From the NCBI GenBank assembly GCA_002314265.1, contig DCEW01000051.1, positions 1 through 12,637 of the forward strand: 12,637 bases of DNA, given 5' to 3'. The notes under the pieces were generated by a model. It was not told where the DNA came from and made no database searches. It saw only the letters and a program-made list of their open reading frames with translations. Below are positions 7,480-12,637 of the stretch, in pieces; the stretch's first letter is position 1; the number at the start of each line of letters is the position of its first letter. This stretch comes from Flavobacteriales bacterium UBA1820 (GTDB lineage: Bacteria; Bacteroidota; Bacteroidia; Flavobacteriales; UBA1820). Made by a program: the position numbers and the translations under genes.

Positions 7480-9687
7480 TTAAAACTCGAGGTTCAACTC
7501 GTCCAGATACAGCACGCTGGAGGTGCTGCCGGTAAACTGTGCCCCGCCCTTGCTGCTGGTAGCAACAACCATGATATGTGTTGCTTGTGCCGGGTTGAAA
7601 TCATTATTCTTGTAGGTGAGTTCGATGTAGAAGGGGCGATAACCATTTGTTGCTTCCGAACTGGTCAGGCGGCCATAAGCTACAATATCCGGATCGTTCA
7701 CCAAATCCGTTTCAGCTACCTTGCCTGGATAAGATGTAGGATCGGAGGTGTTTATGCTATAAGCCTTTTTCGACAAGGCTATGTAAAGATCGCACTGGTC
7801 GTCTGTTTCTTCCGTAACAGGTTTATTCTCCCGATAATCAATCTTGCCTCCTTCGTAACGATAATATCCCGACAAGGCGATCGGCTTCTCGCCATAAGGT
7901 ACACCAAAAGTCATTTTAGCCCCTTGAGAAGATATTACGGTTTCGTCATACGTTCCCGTAAATAGGTTCCCTGCAGCGAATTTTGGGACACTCATAATAG
8001 TAACATAAGCAGAAACCATTTGCACCGAATATTTAGACCCAGTTACAACCACTACATCCGAACGTCTGGTAGGATTTTTGTCCTCGCCGGCCATAGCCAG
8101 TCCTCCCCCACTCGGGTTCGTACTATTTCCATTTCCGGATTGCCAAACCGACGGAGCGGATGCACTTTCTCCAACAAACCATCCGTTAGCCTTTCCTAAC
8201 ATCCACATAGATATTGCCGTTTGATACCAATTGTCGAAATTGGAATACGGAAGTTGTACATTGGATACTTGTGCCACATCGCCCGAGGGAACTTCGCCCG
8301 AAGCGACATTCCCGTAATACAGCTTGCCGTTTACCGTCAGGGTAGCGCCTTCACGGTAGAGACTTTTGCAGCTGGCCACCAGGCTCGAAGCGATGGTGGC
8401 GCTTGCGCCCGAAGCAACGGTCAGCGCGTTCGTAACCACCAGACGGCCGCCTTCGCTCGAAAGTTCGCTGCCGTCGCCTGCTTCCAGATCCGAAAGATAC
8501 AGGTAGCCGTTCTTGACCACCAGGTCCGCTCCGCCCGCAAGGGTCAGCTTCGAGGTGATCTCTGCGCGGCCATTGGTCGTAGGAATGTACAATATGTCGC
8601 TACTGAAGGAGGAAGGAGTCCGTCCTTCGACATTCATCGTGAGGGCGTAATTGCCCGTTACGGTGATATCGTAAGTGGGAAGAGTGGCCGATGCGGTCAG
8701 TTCCACGTTTGCCCCGAGGGTAAGGAGGCTTTTCCCTTCGGAGAGAGCCCGGTTCCACTCGGTTTCGCTGGTGATCAGGGTCGGCTGGGCGGCGATGTTC
8801 AGATCGCTCAATGTGTAGCGGTATCCGGGTTCAAGCGTCCGTCCCGGTTTGGTGAAGGTGAAATCTCCCGCCGAGGTCGATACCGTGATGGTGATTTCCT
8901 CTCCGCTCAAATCCAAAGAGTTCACGGCCAACAAGGGCATGTAAGCCTTGTACGGTTCGCCTGCGGGAAGAACCGGTGTGTCGGAAAAGGTAACAGAAAG
9001 AGAAGGACTTGTCTCTGTAGGCGTGTCTAAGTCCATTTGGATGCTGGTAGGAAATTTTTCCGACGATGCTTCCAGAGTGATCTTGTTCAGGGTTACATCC
9101 GCTCCGGTAGTATTGGAGGTAAGGAGGATGGGTAACTCCAGCAAGGTGCTGTAATGCTTCAGCGAGGTCAAAATCTCGGTGTCATCCGCCGAAACGGCAA
9201 ATCTGTCCGAGAGAAGGGCCATGGTTTTCAGCCCGCCTTCGTGGGTGTTCTTGGTCGCATCGGTTACCGTAATATTGGAGGCAGCGGCGTCCTTGCTGTC
9301 GGAGTAAAGGAATGTGATCGTGTGTGGGTCACTTTCCATGCCAGGTTTGGCATTCGAGGAGGCCAGGTAGTATTCCCCTTGGGGGATCGCCTGCGAAGCG
9401 ACAAAATCGGCCTGGGTCCTGTCGGATGAGAGGGACTTCTCATCGAGGGTCAGGGTATAGATGTTGTCATTGTCAGCGTTGGTGGGGATCAGTTGGAGCT
9501 GGTCGCCTTCCTCCCACAGGAGTGAAAGACCGTCTTCGTGCAAGGAAGTACGGGTAGAGGGGGTGGTTGCGGTTACCGAGATGCGCAGACCTTCGACCGA
9601 GGAGGTGCGCATTCCGGTGTCCTTGGTGCAGCCGGCGGCCAGCGCAGCCAGGCACAGGGCAGACAGGAGATATTTCGTGGTTTTCAT
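7480..9687 (-). CDS. Surface lipoprotein: fimbrillin-like N-terminus, possible beta-helical middle, C-terminal PCMD domain
   Basis: The 735-aa product starts MKTTKYLLSALCLAALAAGC, a lipoprotein signal peptide with acylated Cys at residue 20. An upstream in-frame ATG at 9714 would add 9 residues and is less likely, because the 9687 ATG follows the leader shared with the peptide gene. Residues about 30-300 resemble fimbrillin/Mfa-like lipoproteins (TPSTRTSLHEDGLSLLWEEGDQLQL). Residues about 320-465 are Gly/Ser/Thr/Val-rich with repeating strand-turn units (GADLVVKNGYLYLSDL, GRLVVTNALTVASGA), perhaps a beta-helix. Residues about 478-735 match the PCMD (putative carbohydrate metabolism) domain: LPYSNFDNWYQ near the start, then PKFAAGNLFTGTYD, IALSGYYRYEGGKI, CDLYIALSKK and a C-terminal VLYLDELNLEF. 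A role in surface adhesion or glycan binding is inferred. It is the second gene after a 41-aa peptide gene. Confidence 0.88.
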   Translation of the reverse strand: MKTTKYLLSALCLAALAAGCTKDTGMRTSSVEGLRISVTATTPSTRTSLHEDGLSLLWEEGDQLQLIPTNADNDNIYTLTLDEKSLSSDRTQADFVASQAIPQGEYYLASSNAKPGMESDPHTITFLYSDSKDAAASNITVTDATKNTHEGGLKTMALLSDRFAVSADDTEILTSLKHYSTLLELPILLTSNTTGADVTLNKITLEASSEKFPTSIQMDLDTPTETSPSLSVTFSDTPVLPAGEPYKAYMPLLAVNSLDLSGEEITITVSTSAGDFTFTKPGRTLEPGYRYTLSDLNIAAQPTLITSETEWNRALSEGKSLLTLGANVELTASATLPTYDITVTGNYALTMNVEGRTPSSFSSDILYIPTTNGRAEITSKLTLAGGADLVVKNGYLYLSDLEAGDGSELSSEGGRLVVTNALTVASGASATIASSLVASCKSLYREGATLTVNGKLYYGNVASGEVPSGDVAQVSNVQLPYSNFDNWYQTAISMWMLGKANGWFVGESASAPSVWQSGNGNSTNPSGGGLAMAGEDKNPTRRSDVVVVTGSKYSVQMVSAYVTIMSVPKFAAGNLFTGTYDETVISSQGAKMTFGVPYGEKPIALSGYYRYEGGKIDYRENKPVTEETDDQCDLYIALSKKAYSINTSDPTSYPGKVAETDLVNDPDIVAYGRLTSSEATNGYRPFYIELTYKNNDFNPAQATHIMVVATSSKGGAQFTGSTSSVLYLDELNLEF

Positions 9688-9690
9688 TCC

Positions 9691-9703
9691 GGATAGCGTT
9701 TTT
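9691..9703 (-). repeat. Shared 13-nt leader, copy before the lipoprotein ATG
   Basis: The minus strand reads AAAAACGCTATCC, ending 3 nt before the ATG at 9687. The identical 13-mer occurs 2 nt before the start of the upstream peptide gene. The placement suggests a common translation-initiation or regulatory sequence, or duplication of a leader. It also helps to fix the lipoprotein start. Confidence 0.7.
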
Positions 9704-9726
9704 TTCAAGTTCATGGTTGTTTGCGT

Positions 9727-9852
9727 TTACCAGATGCCTCCGTCTCCATAGCCGGGTGCCGAGACGGCAAACCCACGTTCGACATCGACCTGTACGACCT
9801 CCGCCGTGGGGGCGAGGTATTTTTCCAAGGGGCGCTTCTTGTTGTTTTTCAT
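9727..9852 (-). CDS. Small 41-aa protein upstream of the surface lipoprotein
   Basis: The ORF starts with ATG at 9852 and encodes a 41-aa basic-to-acidic peptide. It opens MKNNKKRPLEKYLAP, has a middle AEVVQVDVERGFAVS and ends GYGDGGIW. It has no signal peptide or membrane segment. Short proteins of this style (basic start, a Y-x-AP motif, an E-V-V-x-x-x-V-E core and a variable Gly-rich tail) are common just before fimbrillin-like genes in Bacteroidales; this is recalled family knowledge and their function is not known to me. It is the first gene after a good -7 element and shares its 13-nt leader with the lipoprotein gene 39 nt downstream. A longer in-frame reading up to 10035 runs through the promoter and is rejected. 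A leader peptide, chaperone or modified-peptide precursor would all be guesses. Confidence 0.7.
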   Translation of the reverse strand: MKNNKKRPLEKYLAPTAEVVQVDVERGFAVSAPGYGDGGIW

Positions 9853-9854
9853 AA

Positions 9855-9867
9855 GGATAGCGTTTTT
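9855..9867 (-). repeat. Shared 13-nt leader, copy before the small peptide ATG
   Basis: The minus strand reads AAAAACGCTATCC, ending 2 nt before the ATG at 9852. It is identical to the copy before the lipoprotein start. Confidence 0.7.
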
Positions 9868-9898
9868 ACATTCCGTTATATAGTGTCCATGTATCGGC

Positions 9899-9906
9899 CA
9901 AATGTA
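9899..9906 (-). promoter_or_regulatory. Predicted -7 promoter element of the peptide-lipoprotein operon
   Basis: The minus strand reads TACATTTG, an exact TAnnTTTG match, 46 nt before the peptide ATG. The region where a -33 box would lie is occupied by a GAAAAAAACGAG element, which suggests control by a regulator binding there. Confidence 0.65.
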
Positions 9907-9916
9907 CAAATTTTTT

Positions 9917-9928
9917 GAAAAAAACGAG
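9917..9928 (+). promoter_or_regulatory. Candidate operator copy 1 (GAAAAAAACGAG)
   Basis: This 12-mer is identical to the copy at 9952-9963, 35 bp away, and nearly identical to a third at 10050. Copy 1 lies over the -33 position of the peptide-lipoprotein promoter. A-rich direct repeats in an AraC-divergent intergenic region are plausible AraC sites. Binding is inferred. Confidence 0.45.
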
Positions 9929-9951
9929 GCCGTCTTCTTCTTCTTTGAATC

Positions 9952-9963
9952 GAAAAAAACGAG
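9952..9963 (+). promoter_or_regulatory. Candidate operator copy 2 (GAAAAAAACGAG)
   Basis: This is an exact repeat of copy 1 in the same orientation, 35 bp apart. It lies between the two divergent promoters. Confidence 0.45.
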
Positions 9964-10049
9964 ATGCTTCATCCGGAAGGGCGAGGCGGATTTTACCCGG
10001 TATCTGTCCCGTTTTTCCTTTTCATTTTGCCTCAAATAGGTGTTCTGTC

Positions 10050-10059
10050 GAAAAACGAG
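10050..10059 (+). promoter_or_regulatory. Candidate operator copy 3 (GAAAAACGAG)
   Basis: The element is two A residues shorter than copies 1 and 2 but shares the TCG flank of copy 2. It abuts the predicted -7 element of the AraC gene (10060-10067), a position consistent with autoregulation. Confidence 0.4.
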
Positions 10060-10067
10060 TATTTTCG
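10060..10067 (+). promoter_or_regulatory. Weak candidate -7 element of the AraC gene
   Basis: TATTTTCG has one mismatch to TAnnTTTG and lies 24 nt before the ATG at 10092. Its position is right, but the match is imperfect and no -33 box is evident. Confidence 0.35.
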
Positions 10068-10091
10068 CTAGGTTATTCTCTCATCTCGAAC

Positions 10092-10973
10092 ATGAAAATT
10101 ACCAAAATACCCCAGCTCGGCATTCGTTTTATCCAAAATATTCCAGGTGTCATCACCCTCGGGGAAGACTTTGCCATATTCGACGATCTTAATGCTATTC
10201 CTGTCTTAGAGCACCCTATACGCATTGAGGCACTGGCCTTTTCCATGTGCCTGAAAGGCCATATGGAACTATCGCTCGATATGGAGCACTATTCGATCGC
10301 CCCGGGAGACATAATTCTGATCCGCCCCAACAATATTCTTCAACATATTTCACATAGCGACGATCTTTCCGCCGTATTCATTGCCATGAATGTCCATTCG
10401 ACATTGGATATTATTTCGCTGATCAAGCGGACGCTTCCTCCAACTTATCACTACATGAAAGAAGCCCCACTGATCCATCTAAACGATCAAGAAAGGCAAT
10501 GCGTTTCTGAATATTATCGCCTGCTGAAGACCAAAGCCGCCGCAACGGACAACCCGATGCGCCGGGAGATCATCGTCAACATCCTGAGAGCGATGATCTA
10601 CGACTTGATCTATATTTCCCAACAAAAAATACCACAAAGCAACACCTCAAAAGGACGGGAAGATCAACTGACCGAACTGTTCATCCGACAGATGGAGAAC
10701 TCTTTTCGGGAACACCGCGATGTGGCCTATTACGCCGACAAACTGTGCCTGACGCCGAAATACCTCTCGCAAATGGTAAAGAAAGCTACCGGGCGCACCG
10801 CCGGACAATGGATCGACTACCGCGTGATTCTGGAGGCCAAAACCCTGCTGCAAGCCACCGACATGACCGTCCAGCAGATCTCCCAGGAACTGAACTTTCC
10901 CAACCAGTCCTTTTTCGGCAAATACTTCAAGAACCTCACCGGAATTTCACCCCAGAAATACCGAAAAGGATGA
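10092..10973 (+). CDS. AraC family transcriptional regulator with N-terminal cupin-like sensor domain
   Basis: The 293-aa protein has an N-terminal sensor region (about 45-105, including IEALAFSMCLKGHMELSL and IAPGDIILIRPN) typical of the cupin-like AraC sensor domain. A linker with helices (130-180) follows, then the double helix-turn-helix DNA-binding domain. HTH1 is about 210-232 (DVAYYADKLCLTPKYLSQMVKKATG) and HTH2 about 259-282 (TVQQISQELNFPNQSFFGKYFK), with the family ending GISPQKYRKG. The ATG at 10092 was chosen because the upstream in-frame extension is low-complexity and overlaps the promoter. It is divergent from the peptide-lipoprotein operon, so local control of that operon is the simplest inference. 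The first two thirds are more AT-rich than the flanking core genes. Confidence 0.93.
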   Translation: MKITKIPQLGIRFIQNIPGVITLGEDFAIFDDLNAIPVLEHPIRIEALAFSMCLKGHMELSLDMEHYSIAPGDIILIRPNNILQHISHSDDLSAVFIAMNVHSTLDIISLIKRTLPPTYHYMKEAPLIHLNDQERQCVSEYYRLLKTKAAATDNPMRREIIVNILRAMIYDLIYISQQKIPQSNTSKGREDQLTELFIRQMENSFREHRDVAYYADKLCLTPKYLSQMVKKATGRTAGQWIDYRVILEAKTLLQATDMTVQQISQELNFPNQSFFGKYFKNLTGISPQKYRKG

Positions 10974-10977
10974 TCTG

Positions 10978-11005
10978 CCGAAGCGAAGATGCTTCGGTTT
11001 TTTTT
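10978..11005 (+). terminator. Intrinsic terminator of the AraC gene
   Basis: A 7-bp stem (CCGAAGC 10978-10984, GCTTCGG 10991-10997) with a 6-nt loop is followed by T8. It starts 4 nt after the TGA stop codon. The minus strand lacks a U-run, so it is unidirectional and does not serve the convergent DUF486 gene. Confidence 0.9.
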
Positions 11006-11034
11006 GCCTCTCCCGGCCCGGAAACACTTCCCGC

Positions 11035-11406
11035 CTATTTCTTGAAAATAAAATAAACCGCCCCGATCAGACACAGAAAGCCCATCAGGTGGTTGAGCCG
11101 CAAGTGCTCGTTCTTGAAAAACAGGAGCATAAAGACGGTGAAGACCGTCAGGGTGATCACCTCCTGGATGACCTTGAGTTCCACCAGCGAAAAAGGCCCT
11201 CCGGTCTCCTTGTACCCCAAACGATTGGCCGGTACCATAAAGCAGTACTCCAGCAGGGCGATGCTCCAACTGATCAGCACCACCGCCCACAAGCCGAGTT
11301 TCGAAAACCAGGGCGTCTGAGCCATTCGCAAATGGCCATACCAGGCAATGGTCATAAACGTATTGGAACACAAGAGCAGGAGAATGGTAAGCAGCGATCT
11401 GGACAT
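11035..11406 (-). CDS. DUF486 (DMT-like) small membrane protein
   Basis: The 123-aa protein has four predicted membrane segments at about 3-22, 37-55, 77-96 and 103-120. Its motifs are characteristic of DUF486: SNTFMTIAWYGHL (14-26), ISWSIALLEYCFMVPANRLGY (45-65) and SLVELKVIQEVITL (73-86). The family is related to the drug/metabolite transporter superfamily, but no substrate is established. The ATG at 11406 (MSRSLLTI) gives the family's usual start and lies downstream of a good -7 element; longer readings to 11475 would run through that promoter. It converges with the AraC gene with 61 nt between stops and is divergent from the YeiH-family gene. Confidence 0.9.
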   Translation of the reverse strand: MSRSLLTILLLLCSNTFMTIAWYGHLRMAQTPWFSKLGLWAVVLISWSIALLEYCFMVPANRLGYKETGGPFSLVELKVIQEVITLTVFTVFMLLFFKNEHLRLNHLMGFLCLIGAVYFIFKK

Positions 11407-11433
11407 GATTTTTTCCTCATTTTTTCCGGTTCG

Positions 11434-11441
11434 CAAAGTTA
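11434..11441 (-). promoter_or_regulatory. Predicted -7 promoter element of the DUF486 gene
   Basis: The minus strand reads TAACTTTG, an exact TAnnTTTG match, 27 nt before the ATG at 11406. This supports that start over the upstream in-frame codons. Confidence 0.65.
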
Positions 11442-11548
11442 CAAAACAAGCCCGTTCGATCGTCTCCCCGCCCAATAAAAGATTTCTTCCGTGCCCGTGA
11501 CGTTTTACCCCCTGCGGTTTCCCCCTCCGGAGGAAGAGCTATTCCAAC

Positions 11549-11560
11549 GTTATATATAAC
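11549..11560. promoter_or_regulatory. AT-rich perfect palindrome, candidate operator
   Basis: GTTATATATAAC is a perfect 12-bp palindrome. One mismatched pair and two more matching pairs (AA and TT) lie outside it. It is 53 bp upstream of the -7 element of the YeiH-family gene, a plausible activator position. No specific regulator is recognised. Confidence 0.35.
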
Positions 11561-11613
11561 TTTTATTTATCAAATAGTAGAAATTATCATTCGTTTTATT
11601 TATAACAAACCCT

Positions 11614-11621
11614 TACCTTTG
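11614..11621 (+). promoter_or_regulatory. Predicted -7 promoter element of the YeiH-family gene
   Basis: TACCTTTG is an exact TAnnTTTG match, 25 nt before the ATG at 11647, at the end of an AT-rich stretch starting near 11540. Confidence 0.65.
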
Positions 11622-11646
11622 CGCCCTGAAAAAAAACGACACCGAC

Positions 11647-12600
11647 ATGAGAAAACTCTTGAGAGAAAAGTGGAGACGGATCGTCTTTTTGATCCTGATG
11701 AGCCTGTGTATCATCCCGGACACCGACATGCAGCCCATCCTTTCACCCGCCCTGGCGCTCTTCGCCGGGATCGTCGTGGCCAATACGATGGGCAATCCGT
11801 TCGAGAAACTGAGCCGGGAAGCGGTAAAAACCCTGCTGAAAATCGCCATCGTGGGCCTGGGCTTCGGCATCCACGCCGACAAGGCCATGCAAGCCGGCGG
11901 AAAAGGCGTCCTGCTGACCGTCTTCAGCATCGCCCTCACCCTGACCCTGGGGGCATTCCTGGGACGGAAGCTGACCGTGGACAAAAAGACCTCGTACCTG
12001 ATCGCCAGCGGAACGGCTATCTGCGGAGGCAGTGCCATTGCAGCCGTCAGCCCGCTGGTAAAGGCCGACGACAGCCAAATAAGCCTGGCTCTGGGCACGG
12101 TATTTATCCTCAATGCCGCCGCTCTGTTCATCTTCCCGCCCATCGGACAGGCCCTGGGCCTCTCGCAAGTGGAATTCGGAACCTGGGCCGCCATCGCCAT
12201 CCACGACACGAGTTCGGTGGTGGGGGCGGCAGCGGCTTACGGGCCGCAGGCCGAAGCGACGGCCACAACCTTGAAACTGGCCCGGGCACTGTGGATCATT
12301 CCGCTGTCCATCTACACCCTCTGGGCGTTCAAGAGCAAGGGAGGGAAGATCAAAATCCCGTACTTCATCCTGCTGTTCGTGGTGGCCATCGGGATCAATA
12401 CGTGGTTCCCATCCCTGGCTCCGCTCTACTCGGGCATCGGGATTGCGGCACACCAGATCCTGATCCTTACGCTCTTTCTCATCGGCGCAGGGCTGTCGCG
12501 CCACACGCTGAAAAACGTGGGCATCCGGCCGCTCCTGCTGGGGATAAGCCTGTGGGTAGTGGTCTCGGTAGTTTCCCTGACGGCGATCCTATGCTTCTAA
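11647..12600 (+). CDS. YeiH family putative sulfate exporter
   Basis: The 317-aa, largely hydrophobic inner-membrane protein has about 9-10 predicted membrane segments. It carries the family hallmarks SYLIASGTAICGGSAIAAVSP (116-136) and AAIAIHDTSSVVGAAAAYG (181-199), with LGAFLGRKL at 101-109 and a C-terminal LFLIGAGLSRH. The family (UPF0324/YeiH) is annotated as putative sulfate exporters, and E. coli YeiH is the reference member. Transport of sulfate has not been generally proven, so the substrate is tentative. The ATG at 11647 is the first in the frame after the promoter and places a basic segment (MRKLLREKWRR) before the first helix. It is full length, ending TAA at 12598-12600. It is divergent from the DUF486 gene, with a 240-bp AT-rich gap between the two starts. 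Confidence 0.93.
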   Translation: MRKLLREKWRRIVFLILMSLCIIPDTDMQPILSPALALFAGIVVANTMGNPFEKLSREAVKTLLKIAIVGLGFGIHADKAMQAGGKGVLLTVFSIALTLTLGAFLGRKLTVDKKTSYLIASGTAICGGSAIAAVSPLVKADDSQISLALGTVFILNAAALFIFPPIGQALGLSQVEFGTWAAIAIHDTSSVVGAAAAYGPQAEATATTLKLARALWIIPLSIYTLWAFKSKGGKIKIPYFILLFVVAIGINTWFPSLAPLYSGIGIAAHQILILTLFLIGAGLSRHTLKNVGIRPLLLGISLWVVVSVVSLTAILCF

Positions 12601-12637
12601 CAGCGGTGTAAACCGCCGTGCGTGCAAGCAAAAGGCC

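Noticed and set aside
8221..9030. Open frame on the plus strand inside the lipoprotein gene.
   Set aside because: No domain or promoter was seen, and the opposite strand has a full lipoprotein with signal peptide and PCMD domain.
9915..10091. 59-codon in-frame extension before the AraC start.
   Set aside because: It is low-complexity, Ser/Arg/Lys-rich, overlaps the divergent promoter and candidate operators, and is unlike AraC family N-termini.
12603..12616. GCGGT/ACCGC hairpin after the YeiH-family gene.
   Set aside because: The 5-bp stem has no following U-run in the 21 bases left in the window, so a terminator cannot be supported.
1..12637. Insertion sequences, integrases, CRISPR arrays, tRNA or rRNA genes.
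   Set aside because: None was seen on either strand: no transposase-like ORFs, no regularly spaced repeats with spacers and no recognisable structural RNA.

Overview
This 12.6 kb stretch looks like chromosomal DNA from a GC-rich member of the Bacteroidales, most plausibly Rikenellaceae/Alistipes-like. Three things support this. The protein families are typical of the phylum: DUF4369-type TlpA thioredoxin, DUF3109, SPOR, a PCMD-domain lipoprotein and DUF486. Several gene starts are preceded by the Bacteroidetes -7 promoter motif TAnnTTTG rather than an E. coli-type -10 box. Initiation regions are A/purine-rich and lack well-placed Shine-Dalgarno sites. The genus is an inference. No rRNA, tRNA, CRISPR array, insertion sequence or integrase was seen.

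Left part (1-6720). A secreted TlpA-like thioredoxin (39-1265, minus) lies downstream of a cysteine-rich DUF3109 protein (1420-2007, minus). Divergent to them is a rightward group: an exported SPOR-domain protein (2105-2506), then two M16/insulinase-like proteins (2641-4050 and 4069-6720) separated by 18 nt. Both M16 proteins have lost the HxxEH zinc motif, so the pair looks like a non-catalytic or scaffold complex. The second also carries a long N-terminal linker and a C-terminal LolA-like domain. The 97-bp divergent intergenic region holds a -7 element on each strand and three T7 tracts spaced exactly 11 bp apart, a signature of curved DNA.

Middle part (6721-10092). A YfcE-type metallophosphoesterase (6804-7307, minus) converges on the M16 operon. 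Upstream of it is an accessory-looking surface locus. A 735-aa lipoprotein (7480-9687, minus) has a fimbrillin-like N-terminus, a possible beta-helical middle and a C-terminal PCMD domain, and ends at a strong intrinsic terminator. It is preceded on the same strand by a 41-aa peptide gene (9727-9852). Both genes share the same 13-nt leader just before their start codons. A divergent AraC regulator (10092-10973) faces them, and the intergenic region contains three copies of a GAAAAA(AA)CGAG element placed over the two predicted promoters. The PCMD part of the lipoprotein gene is much more AT-rich than the middle part, suggesting a mosaic gene. This locus is the best candidate here for an undescribed regulated surface system.

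Right part (10974-12637). The AraC gene ends in a clear intrinsic terminator. A DUF486 four-helix membrane protein (11035-11406, minus) follows, divergent from a YeiH-family putative sulfate exporter (11647-12600). Both have good -7 elements, and an AT-rich palindrome lies between them.
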